A stretch of DNA of 6,755 nucleotides from an uncultured Desulfovibrio sp. (GCA_947176055.1 CAMWPE010000134.1:1-6755), one strand, 5' to 3'; shown: positions 1 to 6,711, counted from the first letter of the stretch. Notes: a model not told the origin generated them from the sequence alone. A program made the numbers and translations.

Positions 1-42
1 AAATTTCCAGAATTATGGAATGACTTCTACATTTTTCGATTG

Positions 43-59
43 TGTGCTGGCCATGCACA
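43..59. repeat. Short inverted repeat TGTGC-N7-GCACA
   Basis: Five-base arms (43-47 and 55-59) flank a 7-base centre containing TGGCCA. It could be a small hairpin or a dimeric regulator site beside the structured RNA at 68-152. No T-run follows on either strand, so a terminator is not supported. A second weak inverted repeat, TTCCA/TGGAA, lies at 5-20. The role of both is unknown. Confidence 0.3.
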
Positions 60-67
60 AAATTATA

Positions 68-152
68 GGCGGGGAGCTCGAAACTGTGTAGAGACAGCCG
101 GAGGCGTTACCGCTACTCCACTCCCCGCCAATATTATCGCGTAACCACGCGA
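68..152 (-). ncRNA. Candidate structured RNA, three-way junction plus upstream hairpin
   Basis: A perfect 9-bp stem (GGCGGGGAG at 68-76 with CTCCCCGCC at 121-129) closes two inner hairpins. Read on the minus strand, the first has outer stem GGAG/CUCC, a UA bulge, inner stem GCG/CGC and a GUAA loop (plus 119-100). GUAA is a GNRA tetraloop, whereas the plus-strand loop would be UUAC, so the minus strand is favoured. The second is CUGU/ACAG with a 6-base loop (97-84). Upstream on the minus strand is a separate 6-bp hairpin UCGCGU-GGUU-ACGCGA (152-137). The element is GC-rich inside AT-rich flanks and lies 3' of a minus-strand promoter. It is not a tRNA (no T-arm) and lacks the hammerhead CUGAUGA core. 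The family is unknown; transcription and function are inferred. Confidence 0.35.
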
Positions 153-174
153 AATTTGGGCATAAGAAAAGCCA

Positions 175-202
175 ATTATACAGTTTGGCAACTGCTCTAC
201 AA
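175..202 (-). promoter_or_regulatory. Candidate sigma-70 promoter reading leftward
   Basis: On the minus strand, TTGTAG (202-197) is separated by 16 bases from a perfect TATAAT (180-175). The -10 box matches consensus 6/6 and the -35 box 3/6. Transcription would start near 168 and run straight into the hairpins at 152-68. The promoter lies downstream of the DUF1640-like gene, so it would serve the candidate RNA rather than that gene. Confidence 0.4.
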
Positions 203-262
203 AAGGAGTTTTCGAGGCTCCGTAAAAAAGACAGTAAATGAACTTATGGAAAAGTCAAGGAA

Positions 263-556
263 TTATTTGAATCCAAATCCTATCCAGCCAAAGCCCTTGG
301 CCATGATTGTGAGTATGACTATGCCGATGCCTATTTGCCATTTCAGAAGCGAGCTTTTAGCTTGTTCAATCTGGTTTTGCAGGCGCAATTCCGCTTCGCG
401 CAAATCTCCTTTGGTAGCCAGCTCTTTCACGCGACTTGCGTCGTACGCGGCAAAGGCGGCCCGCATGGCCTCGGCTTGCGCCCTCGCTTGCTTTTCGGGC
501 ACATCGGCGGCTTTGAGTTCGTCGTAAAATTTTAGAGGATCAAACACGTTTTCCAT
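263..556 (-). CDS. DUF1640-like coiled-coil membrane protein
   Basis: A 97-residue protein. The N-terminus (FDPLKFYDELKAADVPEKQA, residues 5-24) resembles the head of the bacterial DUF1640/CCDC90-type family. Residues 40-70 form a charged heptad-like coiled coil, including the ELATKGDLREAELRL stretch typical of the family. Residues 71-90 (KWQIGIGIVILTIM and following) form one hydrophobic membrane segment, and the tail is Gly/Phe-rich. Length and architecture fit the family, whose role in bacteria is not established. The ATG at 556 has only a weak AGG two bases upstream, but it begins the conserved part. The gene is divergent from the phage genes, 41 bases from the terminase ATG, so it is a host flank gene or an independently transcribed prophage gene. 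It appears intact, in contrast to the neighbouring terminase. Confidence 0.8.
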   Translation of the reverse strand: MENVFDPLKFYDELKAADVPEKQARAQAEAMRAAFAAYDASRVKELATKGDLREAELRLQNQIEQAKSSLLKWQIGIGIVILTIMAKGFGWIGFGFK

Positions 557-597
557 AGCCTAAAAATGATTTTTTAATAGGGTAAAGTCAAGACGCC

Positions 598-2102
598 ATG
601 ACATAAACCCCCAATATCCTCGCCGATCCCCGTTACGTCCGATTCCGTGAACGCTATTACGATAATTGCGAGTTGTACGTCCTTGAAAATTGCGACGTCG
701 CGCCCGCATGGCAGCAGGCCGAATTTATGCGGGCCTGTCAGGAGCCTGGCGCGAGAGTCGCCGTCGCCAGCGGTCATGGCACGGGAAAGTCCTTTTTGCT
801 CGCGTGGCTTCTTGACTGGAATTTACGGGTTTTCCCATTCTCTAACGCTGTCCTGACCGGGACCAACATTGAACAGGCGCGTTCGGTAGTCTGGAAATAC
901 CTTGACGGCGTTATCGAAAACATGGAACGCCTTTACCCATGGATGCGCGGATTTTTCGTCAAGGAAACTCGCCGCTATTTCGCCTTGCCTTTCAAGGATT
1001 CCTGGTATGTCTTGCCCAAAACCGCGAGCAAGAGCGCTCCTGAAAACCTCGCGGGCCAGCATAATAACCTGCTTATCGTAGTGGACGAAGCCAGCGGCGT
1101 GGACGACGCTATCCACGGCGTGTTGCGCGGCGCTCTAACTCACCGTCGCAATCGTTACGTTATGACTTCGCAACCGACGCGCTCCACCGGGCATTTTGCC
1201 GAGGCCATGCGGAAATTGAACAAGGGCGAATCCGAAGACGGGATCTATTCCGCTATCACCATGAACTCCGAAGAATCGCCGCTTGTTTCCCGCGAGTCTA
1301 TATTGGAGAAATTGCGCGAGTACGGCGGCCATAATTCGCCTGAGTATCAAATCAAGGTACTGGGAAACTTTCCGGACAATATGGCCGGTTACCTTATCCC
1401 GCGACGGCTTGTCGAGGAGCGCCAGCATTACGAAATCGAGCATGAGGAAGGCGCGTGGGGCTGGTTATTGCTCGCGGACGTCGCCGAAGGAACGCATAGG
1501 GATTCCAGCGTCGGCATATCGTCAAGGTATCCGGCGAAGGCAATAAACGGATAGTCGAGAGTGTCGAATGCGAGGAATTTCTGGACATGAATGAAAAAAA
1601 TTTCGCTCGCTATATCGCCAGCAAATACCATGAAATACCTAATTTAAGTATCGCCGTCGACGGCGACGGAGCCGGACGAACGGTCATTCTCGATCTTGAG
1701 GAAATGGGTATCCCTGTTCAGGCTATTCACTGGGGCTTGCCCAGTCATACGCCGACCGCGCAAAGACGTTGCGCCAATTTGCGGGCCTACGCGCATTGCC
1801 AGTTGCGCGACGCGATCATTGAAAAACGTTTTCGCGGGCCGCGATTGAAAAATTTTGTGGAGCAAGCCTCGCAATTGCCTTACTCACTTGACGAAAGAGG
1901 CCGGTACGCCATGACGACCAAAGAAAGAATGCGCTCAAAGGGCATAAAATCGCCGGATATTTCGGATACCTGCTGTTTCGCTTTTCTAGCCAGCTATCAA
2001 CCCGCGACGGAATCTTCGCGAGCCGACGGAAGGGATCAGGAAACGCTCGCGTTAGTCCGGCAATGGATGAGCGCGGAGGAAGAGAGCGGGAATGGAAATT
2101 AA
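598..2102 (+). pseudogene. terL: Phage terminase large subunit, broken by a nonsense codon and a frameshift
   Basis: TerL cuts concatemeric phage DNA and drives it into the procapsid by ATP hydrolysis. The ATPase half is clear: Walker A SGHGTGKS (codons at about 769-792), Walker B LLIVVDEASG (about 1069-1098) and coupling motif MTSQPTR (about 1162-1182). The RNase H-like nuclease starts with DVAEGTHRDSSV (about 1477-1512). It resumes in another frame with HIVKV, then VDGDGAGR and PDISD, which carry the later acidic residues. The start is ATG at 598, but the third codon is TAA (604-606). Downstream codons NILADPRYVRFRERYY still read as terminase N-terminus, and the only later in-frame start before the Walker motif is a TTG at 673. 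A one-base loss near 1513-1516 (for example GGCCAT to GGCAT) explains the frame change. Repaired length would be about 501 residues, normal for TerL. No small-subunit gene precedes it. The open pieces are 673-1554 and 1587-2102. Confidence 0.9.
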
Positions 2103-2682
2103 AAAGAAAATTCTCGCCGTTTCTTGCGAAATGGGCAGACCGGCGCAAGCGACGGCTTCGGTGGCCTACGATAAACTTTTTATCATGGATATAAGCGAGG
2201 CGCCGGGCAATTATCGCGACTGGCTTGAAACGGCCATGGAAGATATGGAGAAAAAAACGGCGGCGGGCTGGGTGGTGATGGTCGCCGACCGGACGCGGAC
2301 TTTTCCTTCTTCCGCGACCAGCTGGGATATGAACGCGATAGTGGAAGGCAAGAAAACAAATCTTCAGATCGCCCTTGAAATGTATTTCGCCTTGCAATCG
2401 CGGGGCGCGATAATTTTTGAGCCGCCAGCCTTGAAACACCAAATTCAGCTCGGCGGCGATACCGGTATGACCTATCTTGAAAACGACGACCGGGGCCGGA
2501 GCGTTTATCGCGTTAACTGGGCAAATTTCTCCAGCGCGCATCTTGCGCTTTTGATGTGCGTCGCGGGCGCGTTTAAGGAAGATCCGCTTTCCGAACGATG
2601 GATGAAAGTCTTTGCGGGGACGATCAAAAAGGCTGATCCTCCGCTTGTCTGGCCTGTCTTTCGCGCCATGCGCGAACACTGA
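2092..2682 (+). CDS. Phage protein of unknown function, probably clipped at its C-terminus
   Basis: A 196-residue soluble protein that I do not recognise. It has no signal peptide or membrane segment. Its start overlaps the terminase stop by 11 bases, with GGAGGA at 2075-2080 as a ribosome site, so it belongs to the same transcript. Visible features are a beta-rich N-terminus (KKKILAVSCEMG), a mixed middle with GWVVMVADRTRTFPSS, and a C-terminal segment APPLVWP-like in style (ADPPLVWPVFRAMREH). The TGA at 2680-2682 is followed in frame by 20 further sense codons encoding a strongly charged helix (MEEIERQVEEMESRKNV at its end), then TAG at 2743-2745, which overlaps the next gene's start. That is the usual tight phage spacing, so the ancestral protein was probably about 217 residues. 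Its position beside terL suggests packaging or head-tail work, but nothing in the sequence proves this. Confidence 0.7.
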   Translation: MEIKKKILAVSCEMGRPAQATASVAYDKLFIMDISEAPGNYRDWLETAMEDMEKKTAAGWVVMVADRTRTFPSSATSWDMNAIVEGKKTNLQIALEMYFALQSRGAIIFEPPALKHQIQLGGDTGMTYLENDDRGRSVYRVNWANFSSAHLALLMCVAGAFKEDPLSERWMKVFAGTIKKADPPLVWPVFRAMREH

Positions 2683-2737
2683 AAAAAGCGGATGGAGGAA
2701 ATTGAGCGACAGGTTGAGGAAATGGAGAGCCGCAAAA

Positions 2738-3079
2738 ATGTATAGCGTCGATTCGTCCGGATACAGGCTGTCTCCTCTGAATATAAAAGATCCGCTCTTG
2801 CGGGCCGAGCTTTTCAGGGAAATCCGTTTCGCGCAGGAAGATCGCAAATATCGCGGCGAGGAATGGGGATATTACGTTATCCAGCCATCAGACGTATTGA
2901 GCGCGGATTTGATTGCCTGGAAAGTTTACGGCGTCGATACGCTAAAATGGGTTATACTTGCGGCCTCCGGTCTTGAGGATCCCCGCGAAGCTCTTACGGC
3001 CGGACAAAGGATCTTTCTCCCGACGACCTTATGGATTCGCGAAAGGATAAAATATTACTCAGCCATGGAAAGCGCGTGA
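2738..3079 (+). CDS. Baseplate wedge protein, gp53/LysM-like
   Basis: A 113-residue protein. The ATG at 2738 has GGAGAG eight bases upstream (2724-2729); the longer in-frame reading from 2612 only shadows the previous gene. Residues 64-96 (YGVDTLKWVILAASGLEDP and following, ending AGQRIFLPT) have the LysM-like gp53 pattern: a Tyr-Gly turn, a WVILA helix, a short acidic loop and a final AGQ-x-I-x-LP strand. T4 gp53-type proteins help hold baseplate wedges together. The N-terminal 60 residues carry RFAQEDRKYRGEEWGYYVI, a charged lead into the fold. It is a cytoplasmic assembly component that becomes part of the virion. The stop overlaps the next gene's GTG by four bases (GTGA), implying translational coupling. 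It looks intact. The main alternative is a P2 gpX-like tail protein, which shares the LysM fold but is usually shorter. Confidence 0.75.
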   Translation: MYSVDSSGYRLSPLNIKDPLLRAELFREIRFAQEDRKYRGEEWGYYVIQPSDVLSADLIAWKVYGVDTLKWVILAASGLEDPREALTAGQRIFLPTTLWIRERIKYYSAMESA

Positions 3080-4119
3080 AAAAGGAAGATTTAAAAGCGC
3101 TTTTCAAGGAATACGAACGACAGGCGAAAGAAGAGCTTGCGAACGTCGCCGCCGTTCGCGAAGACGCGCGCGGTATCCTTAAGCCCGAAGTCATAAGGCG
3201 TCAGGTAAACAAAAGGCACGGTATTGTTCTCGCCTATGGCATGATGGGCGAGGTAAGCTATTCTCTTTCGGATTTAAAGCGTTTTCTCAAGAGTCTGGAG
3301 CAATTCCAGAAACAATCCCATATTGGCGGCAAATCTGTTAGGGGCGTCCCATACGCGAAATTGTTTCTAGCCTCGCGCGCTATTGATGTAGAGCGGTCAA
3401 AAACAGTTCGCAATGTTATCCTTTATCAGCGCAAGGGAAATATTCTCTACTTTCAGGTTTCGGGAAATTCGCGACCGCATTATCGCGTCCAGATACGGCT
3501 TGAGGAATGGGATGATTATATAGCCGAAGCGACTCCGATTTTTAAAGCGGTTAATTCCATAGTTCGCGGGCGAATTTCTTTTGAATGCCCGTGCGGTCGC
3601 CATCAGTACTGGTACAGATATATGGCGACGCTGGGCAAATACGCCATTGAGCCGCTTGAAACAGGCTTCCCCAAAATCCGCAACAAGGGATTATTCGGGT
3701 GCTGTTGCAAGCACGTTTTGAAGGTTTTGAAAGAGCTGGTTAGTAATAGAATTGTTTTTATTCTTTGCAAAGAACTGGAAAAAGAGCGCGCCAAATCCGG
3801 ATTTTCCAGCAGCCGAAAAGGACAGATTCTTTCCGAATCCGATTTGCGGATCGCCCGCGCGAAAAAACTGTCCAACGCGGCGGCCAATGCGTTTCGCAAA
3901 TACGAGAAAGAAGCGAAAGAATTGCTTGAACAGACAAAACCGCGAGCGGGGAGGAAAATGAAAGTTTCAAAAGAGCTTTTGACCGCGCTTAAGGCGATTA
4001 TTCCGGTGGCGAAGGTGAATCCGGCAATCCGCAAGGAAATGCTAACATCGCTGGGGCAAGTTCATAATATGTCGCTCGCGGATATCGAGGCGATTATTAA
4101 AGAGAATAAATTACAATAG
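3076..4119 (+). CDS. Phage structural-region protein with SWIM-like Cys/His cluster
   Basis: A 347-residue protein starting at GTG 3076, which overlaps the preceding TGA as GTGA. An ATG at 3031 is in frame but has no ribosome site and would overlap the upstream gene by 49 bases. Residues 171-173 are Cys-Pro-Cys-Gly and 209-213 are Cys-Cys-Cys-Lys-His. The CxC...CxH order resembles a SWIM zinc finger, but the spacer (37 residues) is longer than usual. Two charged helices of similar sequence bracket the protein: LFKEYERQAKEEL near the N-terminus and FRKYEKEAKELL near residue 280. The C-terminus is Lys-rich with helices (KVSKELLTALKAIIPVAKVN). There is no membrane segment. Its place between gp53-like and hub genes suggests a baseplate or tail assembly part. 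Metal binding is likely; catalysis is not evident. I do not recognise the family. Confidence 0.75.
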   Translation: MKKEDLKALFKEYERQAKEELANVAAVREDARGILKPEVIRRQVNKRHGIVLAYGMMGEVSYSLSDLKRFLKSLEQFQKQSHIGGKSVRGVPYAKLFLASRAIDVERSKTVRNVILYQRKGNILYFQVSGNSRPHYRVQIRLEEWDDYIAEATPIFKAVNSIVRGRISFECPCGRHQYWYRYMATLGKYAIEPLETGFPKIRNKGLFGCCCKHVLKVLKELVSNRIVFILCKELEKERAKSGFSSSRKGQILSESDLRIARAKKLSNAAANAFRKYEKEAKELLEQTKPRAGRKMKVSKELLTALKAIIPVAKVNPAIRKEMLTSLGQVHNMSLADIEAIIKENKLQ

Positions 4120-4130
4120 GCGAGGCGGGT

Positions 4131-4772
4131 ATGCCCAATCTTTATGACTTGGTAAATGACGAGGCGGCAATGGAAGCCGCTTGCGAGGAATTTGCCCGCA
4201 ACACCGCGCTCCGTCCGCGCGATTATCAACCCGTCGCCAGAGTCTTGCATGATACTTATTCCCTCATGCTCGAGACACATCCCGAGGCCTTTGATTGCCT
4301 GATATATCCGGCGAAAAGTTCGGAAAACAATGAGGTCGTCGCCGATAACTCGCCGGTCGCCATGATGTTGGACAGGGACGAGCGGGCGCAAGAGTATGAC
4401 GCGCCGGTACTAGGACGGGCAATGATCGCTCCCCAGCAAGAATTGGCCTTCGGCGCGACGTATTCCGGACTTTATGAAAGTTTCCATTCGGCTGAAGACG
4501 CGATTACGCTCCTGTTATCTGTGGAGGGCTTGCGGCTCTATTCTCTCGTAGAATGGCGCGAATATCTCTCATACGACAGCGATCAGACAGTGGAGCGCGC
4601 CGTTTACGTCGCGGACGTAAAACCAATTGGCCGGACGCTGAATGCCCGTATGGTATATATCTGCTATCCGCTTCCGGCCATGGGCGAAAAACCCGACGCG
4701 ATACTGGAGCCGGAAAAACCGGAGCGGCCTGAACCCTGTCCGGAAAGGCCGCCGGAGGCGGGAGTGATATAG
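4131..4772 (+). CDS. Phage protein of unknown function with Pro/Glu-rich tail
   Basis: A 213-residue protein, 11 bases after the previous gene and with a GGCGAGG-type ribosome site just upstream of ATG 4131. The N-terminal 60 residues are helical and acidic (LVNDEAAMEAACEEFARNTA). The middle holds EWREYLSYDS and a likely beta strand, RMVYICYPLPAM. The last 25 residues are a Pro/Glu/Arg run (EPEKPERPEPCPERPPEAG), probably disordered. There is no signal peptide or membrane segment. Its position just before the hub gene fits a tail or baseplate component, possibly a tail-completion or chaperone-type protein, but I cannot assign a family. It appears intact. Confidence 0.7.
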   Translation: MPNLYDLVNDEAAMEAACEEFARNTALRPRDYQPVARVLHDTYSLMLETHPEAFDCLIYPAKSSENNEVVADNSPVAMMLDRDERAQEYDAPVLGRAMIAPQQELAFGATYSGLYESFHSAEDAITLLLSVEGLRLYSLVEWREYLSYDSDQTVERAVYVADVKPIGRTLNARMVYICYPLPAMGEKPDAILEPEKPERPEPCPERPPEAGVI

Positions 4773-4814
4773 AGAATATGGGAATGCCGAAAAATTTATT
4801 TGAGAAAGGCAAAG

Positions 4815-4946
4815 ATGGCAATCAATAGCCAGCTTTTGAGCTTTTGCGAGCGCCTCCGCGAGAGCCTGGGGAATGCCAGCTTCCTGAAGGACCTGGCTAT
4901 AAGCGAGAGTATCAAAAATTGTGGTAGTTATTTGTGCAAACTTTAG
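4815..4946 (+). CDS. Possible 43-residue ORF, small gene or truncated gene start
   Basis: The product begins MAINSQLLSFCERLRESLGN and ends SYLCKL. AAAGG at 4805-4809 is a good ribosome site five bases before the ATG. The gap of more than 200 bases between the 213-residue gene and the ATG at 4985 is unusual in this tightly packed block, which suggests something was or is encoded here. The peptide is a plausible amphipathic helix with no membrane segment. Neither alternative frame continues it convincingly: frame 4921 gives Arg-rich nonsense, and the 4934 frame is closed upstream by TAG at 4925. It may be a real short gene, the stub of a frameshifted gene, or chance. Confidence 0.3.
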   Translation: MAINSQLLSFCERLRESLGNASFLKDLAISESIKNCGSYLCKL

Positions 4947-4972
4947 CAGAATCAGGCGCCGGGTCAACGAGC

Positions 4973-4976
4973 GAGG
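4973..4976 (+). promoter_or_regulatory. Ribosome binding site deciding the hub-protein start
   Basis: GAGG lies eight bases before ATG 4985. The alternative GTG at 4934 would add 17 Ser/Gly/Thr-rich residues and has only a weak GGTAG upstream, so 4985 is preferred. Confidence 0.5.
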
Positions 4977-4984
4977 CGACAGAT

Positions 4985-6493
4985 ATGCCAGTATTAAACG
5001 ATATTACCGATTTACAGGCGGTGGATTTCGCCTTTTCGGAGGTCATAGCCGACTGTTTCGCAGCTTGCGCCTCTTCCGGCCCGCGCGCCTGGATCCGCTT
5101 TCTAGGTCGTCCTAATCCGGAAAAGATCTTTTATGTGAAAAACGACGATATTCAGGCCGCTATGCGTAAGGTCGCAAAACGCGTCGATGACGACGGGCGA
5201 TCAGGCGGCGAGTTGCCAGCTATCCTCTATTATCGCGACGTTGGTTTAAACGGCGACATGAATCAGTACGCGACAATATTCGAGGCGACCCGTTTTGTTT
5301 CCGAAGATCCGCGCGGCGAAATGGACGCGGTCATGCGCGTAACGATTATTCCCGTTACTCTAAATTATTCTATAGTTTTCCTCGCCTGGGACAGGCCGTC
5401 GGTAGAGAGAATGCTTATAGCCTGGCAAGCATGGATCGCGCCGTTGGGACGCAAGCATTCCCGTTTTCTTGTGCCCTATACACTGGCCGGCGAATCCTTT
5501 GAAGTAGGAGCGTCAATAAATACGCCTCGCGAGGTCGCCGTATCCTCCGAAAATATGGGCGAAGGGATACGGCTTTGGGGCGCCCGCGCGTCTGTTGAAA
5601 TTAATACGCACAGGGATCCTTTCCTGCGCTTTAAATCTGAACTGAATATAAAAGAGTTTGATACCTTGACTGTATCTTTCAGCGATCCGTGGAGAGAAGA
5701 CGCCGCCGATGAAAAAGAAAAATTCGTTATTCTGACGGCGCGTCCGGACGCCGACAGTATGTTCAGGCTGAATTGCATGGCCTCTCGCGTCTACGCGATG
5801 AAAGTAATCGCGGACAAGACGCGGGTTTTTACGCGACGCTCCATGAGCGATATTCTGGGGACCTATTCTGGCGGGGCTCGTCTTGATATCGACAGATTTC
5901 CAGTTGTGGAGAATTATCATTGCGTGGCTGGCGAAAGACCGACGAAAGTCTTGCGCCAGATCTCGACGGAGCAAGGGGCGCATATCTGGTACGCCCGGGG
6001 AAAATTCTATTTGCGGAAATTTTCCAGTTTATGGGCGCAAGCTCCAGCCTTTACATTTCAACGCGGCTCCATGATCGGAGGCAATCGGATTATGAGTTTT
6101 CAAAAAGTGTCCGGGCAGTTCGCCGGGCAGGAAAACTCTATTCGCTCTTTTTCAGGCTGGGATGAAAAGAATGGTCGCGTAAAGACTTCGCCTGATATGC
6201 CCTTATTGGCAAAAGCGAAATCGAAGCCGGTCGCCATGGGCGGATCGCCTAACAAGTTTGTCCTGGGGACGGCTCCGGTCGCGAAAAAAACGGCGATTGA
6301 TTTTATTACGCTGGGGAATATGTCCGTTTCGGCTGGCCAGAAATTAAAACTTGTCTGGCATAGCGGGATTCCCTCCGATCCCATTGACGAAAGTTTGCCG
6401 GACAACGTTGTCGCCGAAAGCGTCGCGCACTGGTATTCCAGCCAGAAATTTTACACGAGAATTAGAGGAGCTGTGGCCCTTGAGTCATTCTAA
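4985..6493 (+). CDS. Baseplate hub protein (gpD/gp27-like) with extra N-terminal domain
   Basis: A 502-residue protein from ATG 4985. The C-terminal part (about 212-502) looks like the phage tail hub that threads onto the spike. FLRFKSELNIKEFDTLTVSF opens a hub-type beta layer. MASRVYAMKVIADKTRVFTR and the following SMSDILGTY match the late-control-D pattern of a strand pair followed by a docking helix. ENYHCVAGERPTKVLRQIST plus QGAHIWYARGKFYL matches the family's helix and beta turn. Residues 1-209 form a separate domain (ELPAILYYRDVGL, then WDRPSVERMLIAWQAWIAPLG) that is not usual in gpD proteins; it could be a second tail protein fused by an in-frame deletion near 5609-5620, or a native fusion. 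The gene is followed at once, with a 14-base overlap, by the spike gene, the usual hub-spike order. The reading frame is intact. Confidence 0.75.
   Translation: MPVLNDITDLQAVDFAFSEVIADCFAACASSGPRAWIRFLGRPNPEKIFYVKNDDIQAAMRKVAKRVDDDGRSGGELPAILYYRDVGLNGDMNQYATIFEATRFVSEDPRGEMDAVMRVTIIPVTLNYSIVFLAWDRPSVERMLIAWQAWIAPLGRKHSRFLVPYTLAGESFEVGASINTPREVAVSSENMGEGIRLWGARASVEINTHRDPFLRFKSELNIKEFDTLTVSFSDPWREDAADEKEKFVILTARPDADSMFRLNCMASRVYAMKVIADKTRVFTRRSMSDILGTYSGGARLDIDRFPVVENYHCVAGERPTKVLRQISTEQGAHIWYARGKFYLRKFSSLWAQAPAFTFQRGSMIGGNRIMSFQKVSGQFAGQENSIRSFSGWDEKNGRVKTSPDMPLLAKAKSKPVAMGGSPNKFVLGTAPVAKKTAIDFITLGNMSVSAGQKLKLVWHSGIPSDPIDESLPDNVVAESVAHWYSSQKFYTRIRGAVALESF
6465..6470 (+). promoter_or_regulatory. 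Ribosome binding site for the TTG-started spike gene
   Basis: GAGGAG inside the 3' end of the hub gene lies nine bases before TTG 6480. It decides this start over the far upstream TTG at 6351, which would run deep inside the hub gene. Confidence 0.55.
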
Positions 6494-6661
6494 AAATTAC
6501 GCTGGCACATATCCCGGCGAAATTATGGACGTGGCGGATTCCGAAAAGCGTTGCCGCGTAAAAGTCAATGTCTACGACGTTTTCGACGGCGTTCCCGTCG
6601 CTGATTTGCCCTGGGCGAATTTCAATCTGCCGCTGGGCTCGCGCAAGGGCGAGGGCGCGAT
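6480..6661 (+). pseudogene. Baseplate spike/assembly protein (gp5/gpV-like OB fold), truncated by an IS
   Basis: Only the first 60 or so residues remain. YPGEIMDVADSEKRCRVKVN (11-30), the following strand, then DLPWANFNLPLGSRKGEGA (42-60) show the OB-fold signature of gp5/gpV/VgrG N-termini: a G-x-I start, D...RVKV, and a conserved DLPWA followed by a Pro-Gly turn. These proteins cap or form the central spike under the hub and pierce the host envelope. The phage sequence should continue with a further OB strand and a beta-helix or tip. Instead it runs into the left end of an insertion sequence at about 6662, which adds 16 foreign codons and a TAG at 6711-6713. The chimeric product is 77 residues and lacks the spike, so it cannot work as such. 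The start TTG is supported by GAGGAG upstream. Confidence 0.8.
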
Positions 6662-6711
6662 TGACCATACCCCTCAAAAATATACCGTTGAAAAGTTAGA
6701 GTTTCTGGCAT

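Noticed and set aside
68..129. tRNA-like reading of the GC-rich closing stem
   Set aside because: The closing stem looks like an acceptor and TTTCGAG on the minus strand resembles a T-loop, but there is no T-stem, no normal anticodon arm and no CCA-type end.
137..152. Hairpin TCGCGT-AACC-ACGCGA as an intrinsic terminator
   Set aside because: No T-run follows on either strand; only AAATTT on the plus side.
156..527. Plus-strand ORF across the DUF1640-like gene
   Set aside because: The minus-strand reading has a family-like sequence with a coiled coil and membrane segment; the plus-strand product is a Ser/Ala/Met-rich shadow.
2680..2682. TGA as selenocysteine or reassigned tryptophan
   Set aside because: The 2738-3079 gene ends properly at TGA with a GTGA overlap, so TGA acts as stop here, and I see no selenocysteine-type context. 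A point mutation is simpler.
1816..2847. Long minus-strand ORF of 343 codons
   Set aside because: It lies opposite two supported phage genes and the terminase 3' end, its product is Arg/His/Pro-rich without any recognisable domain, and it has no matching neighbours on that strand.
4569..4967. Minus-strand ORF of 132 codons over the gap before the hub gene
   Set aside because: It mostly shadows the 213-residue gene, and the part covering the gap shows no recognisable domain or supporting ribosome site.
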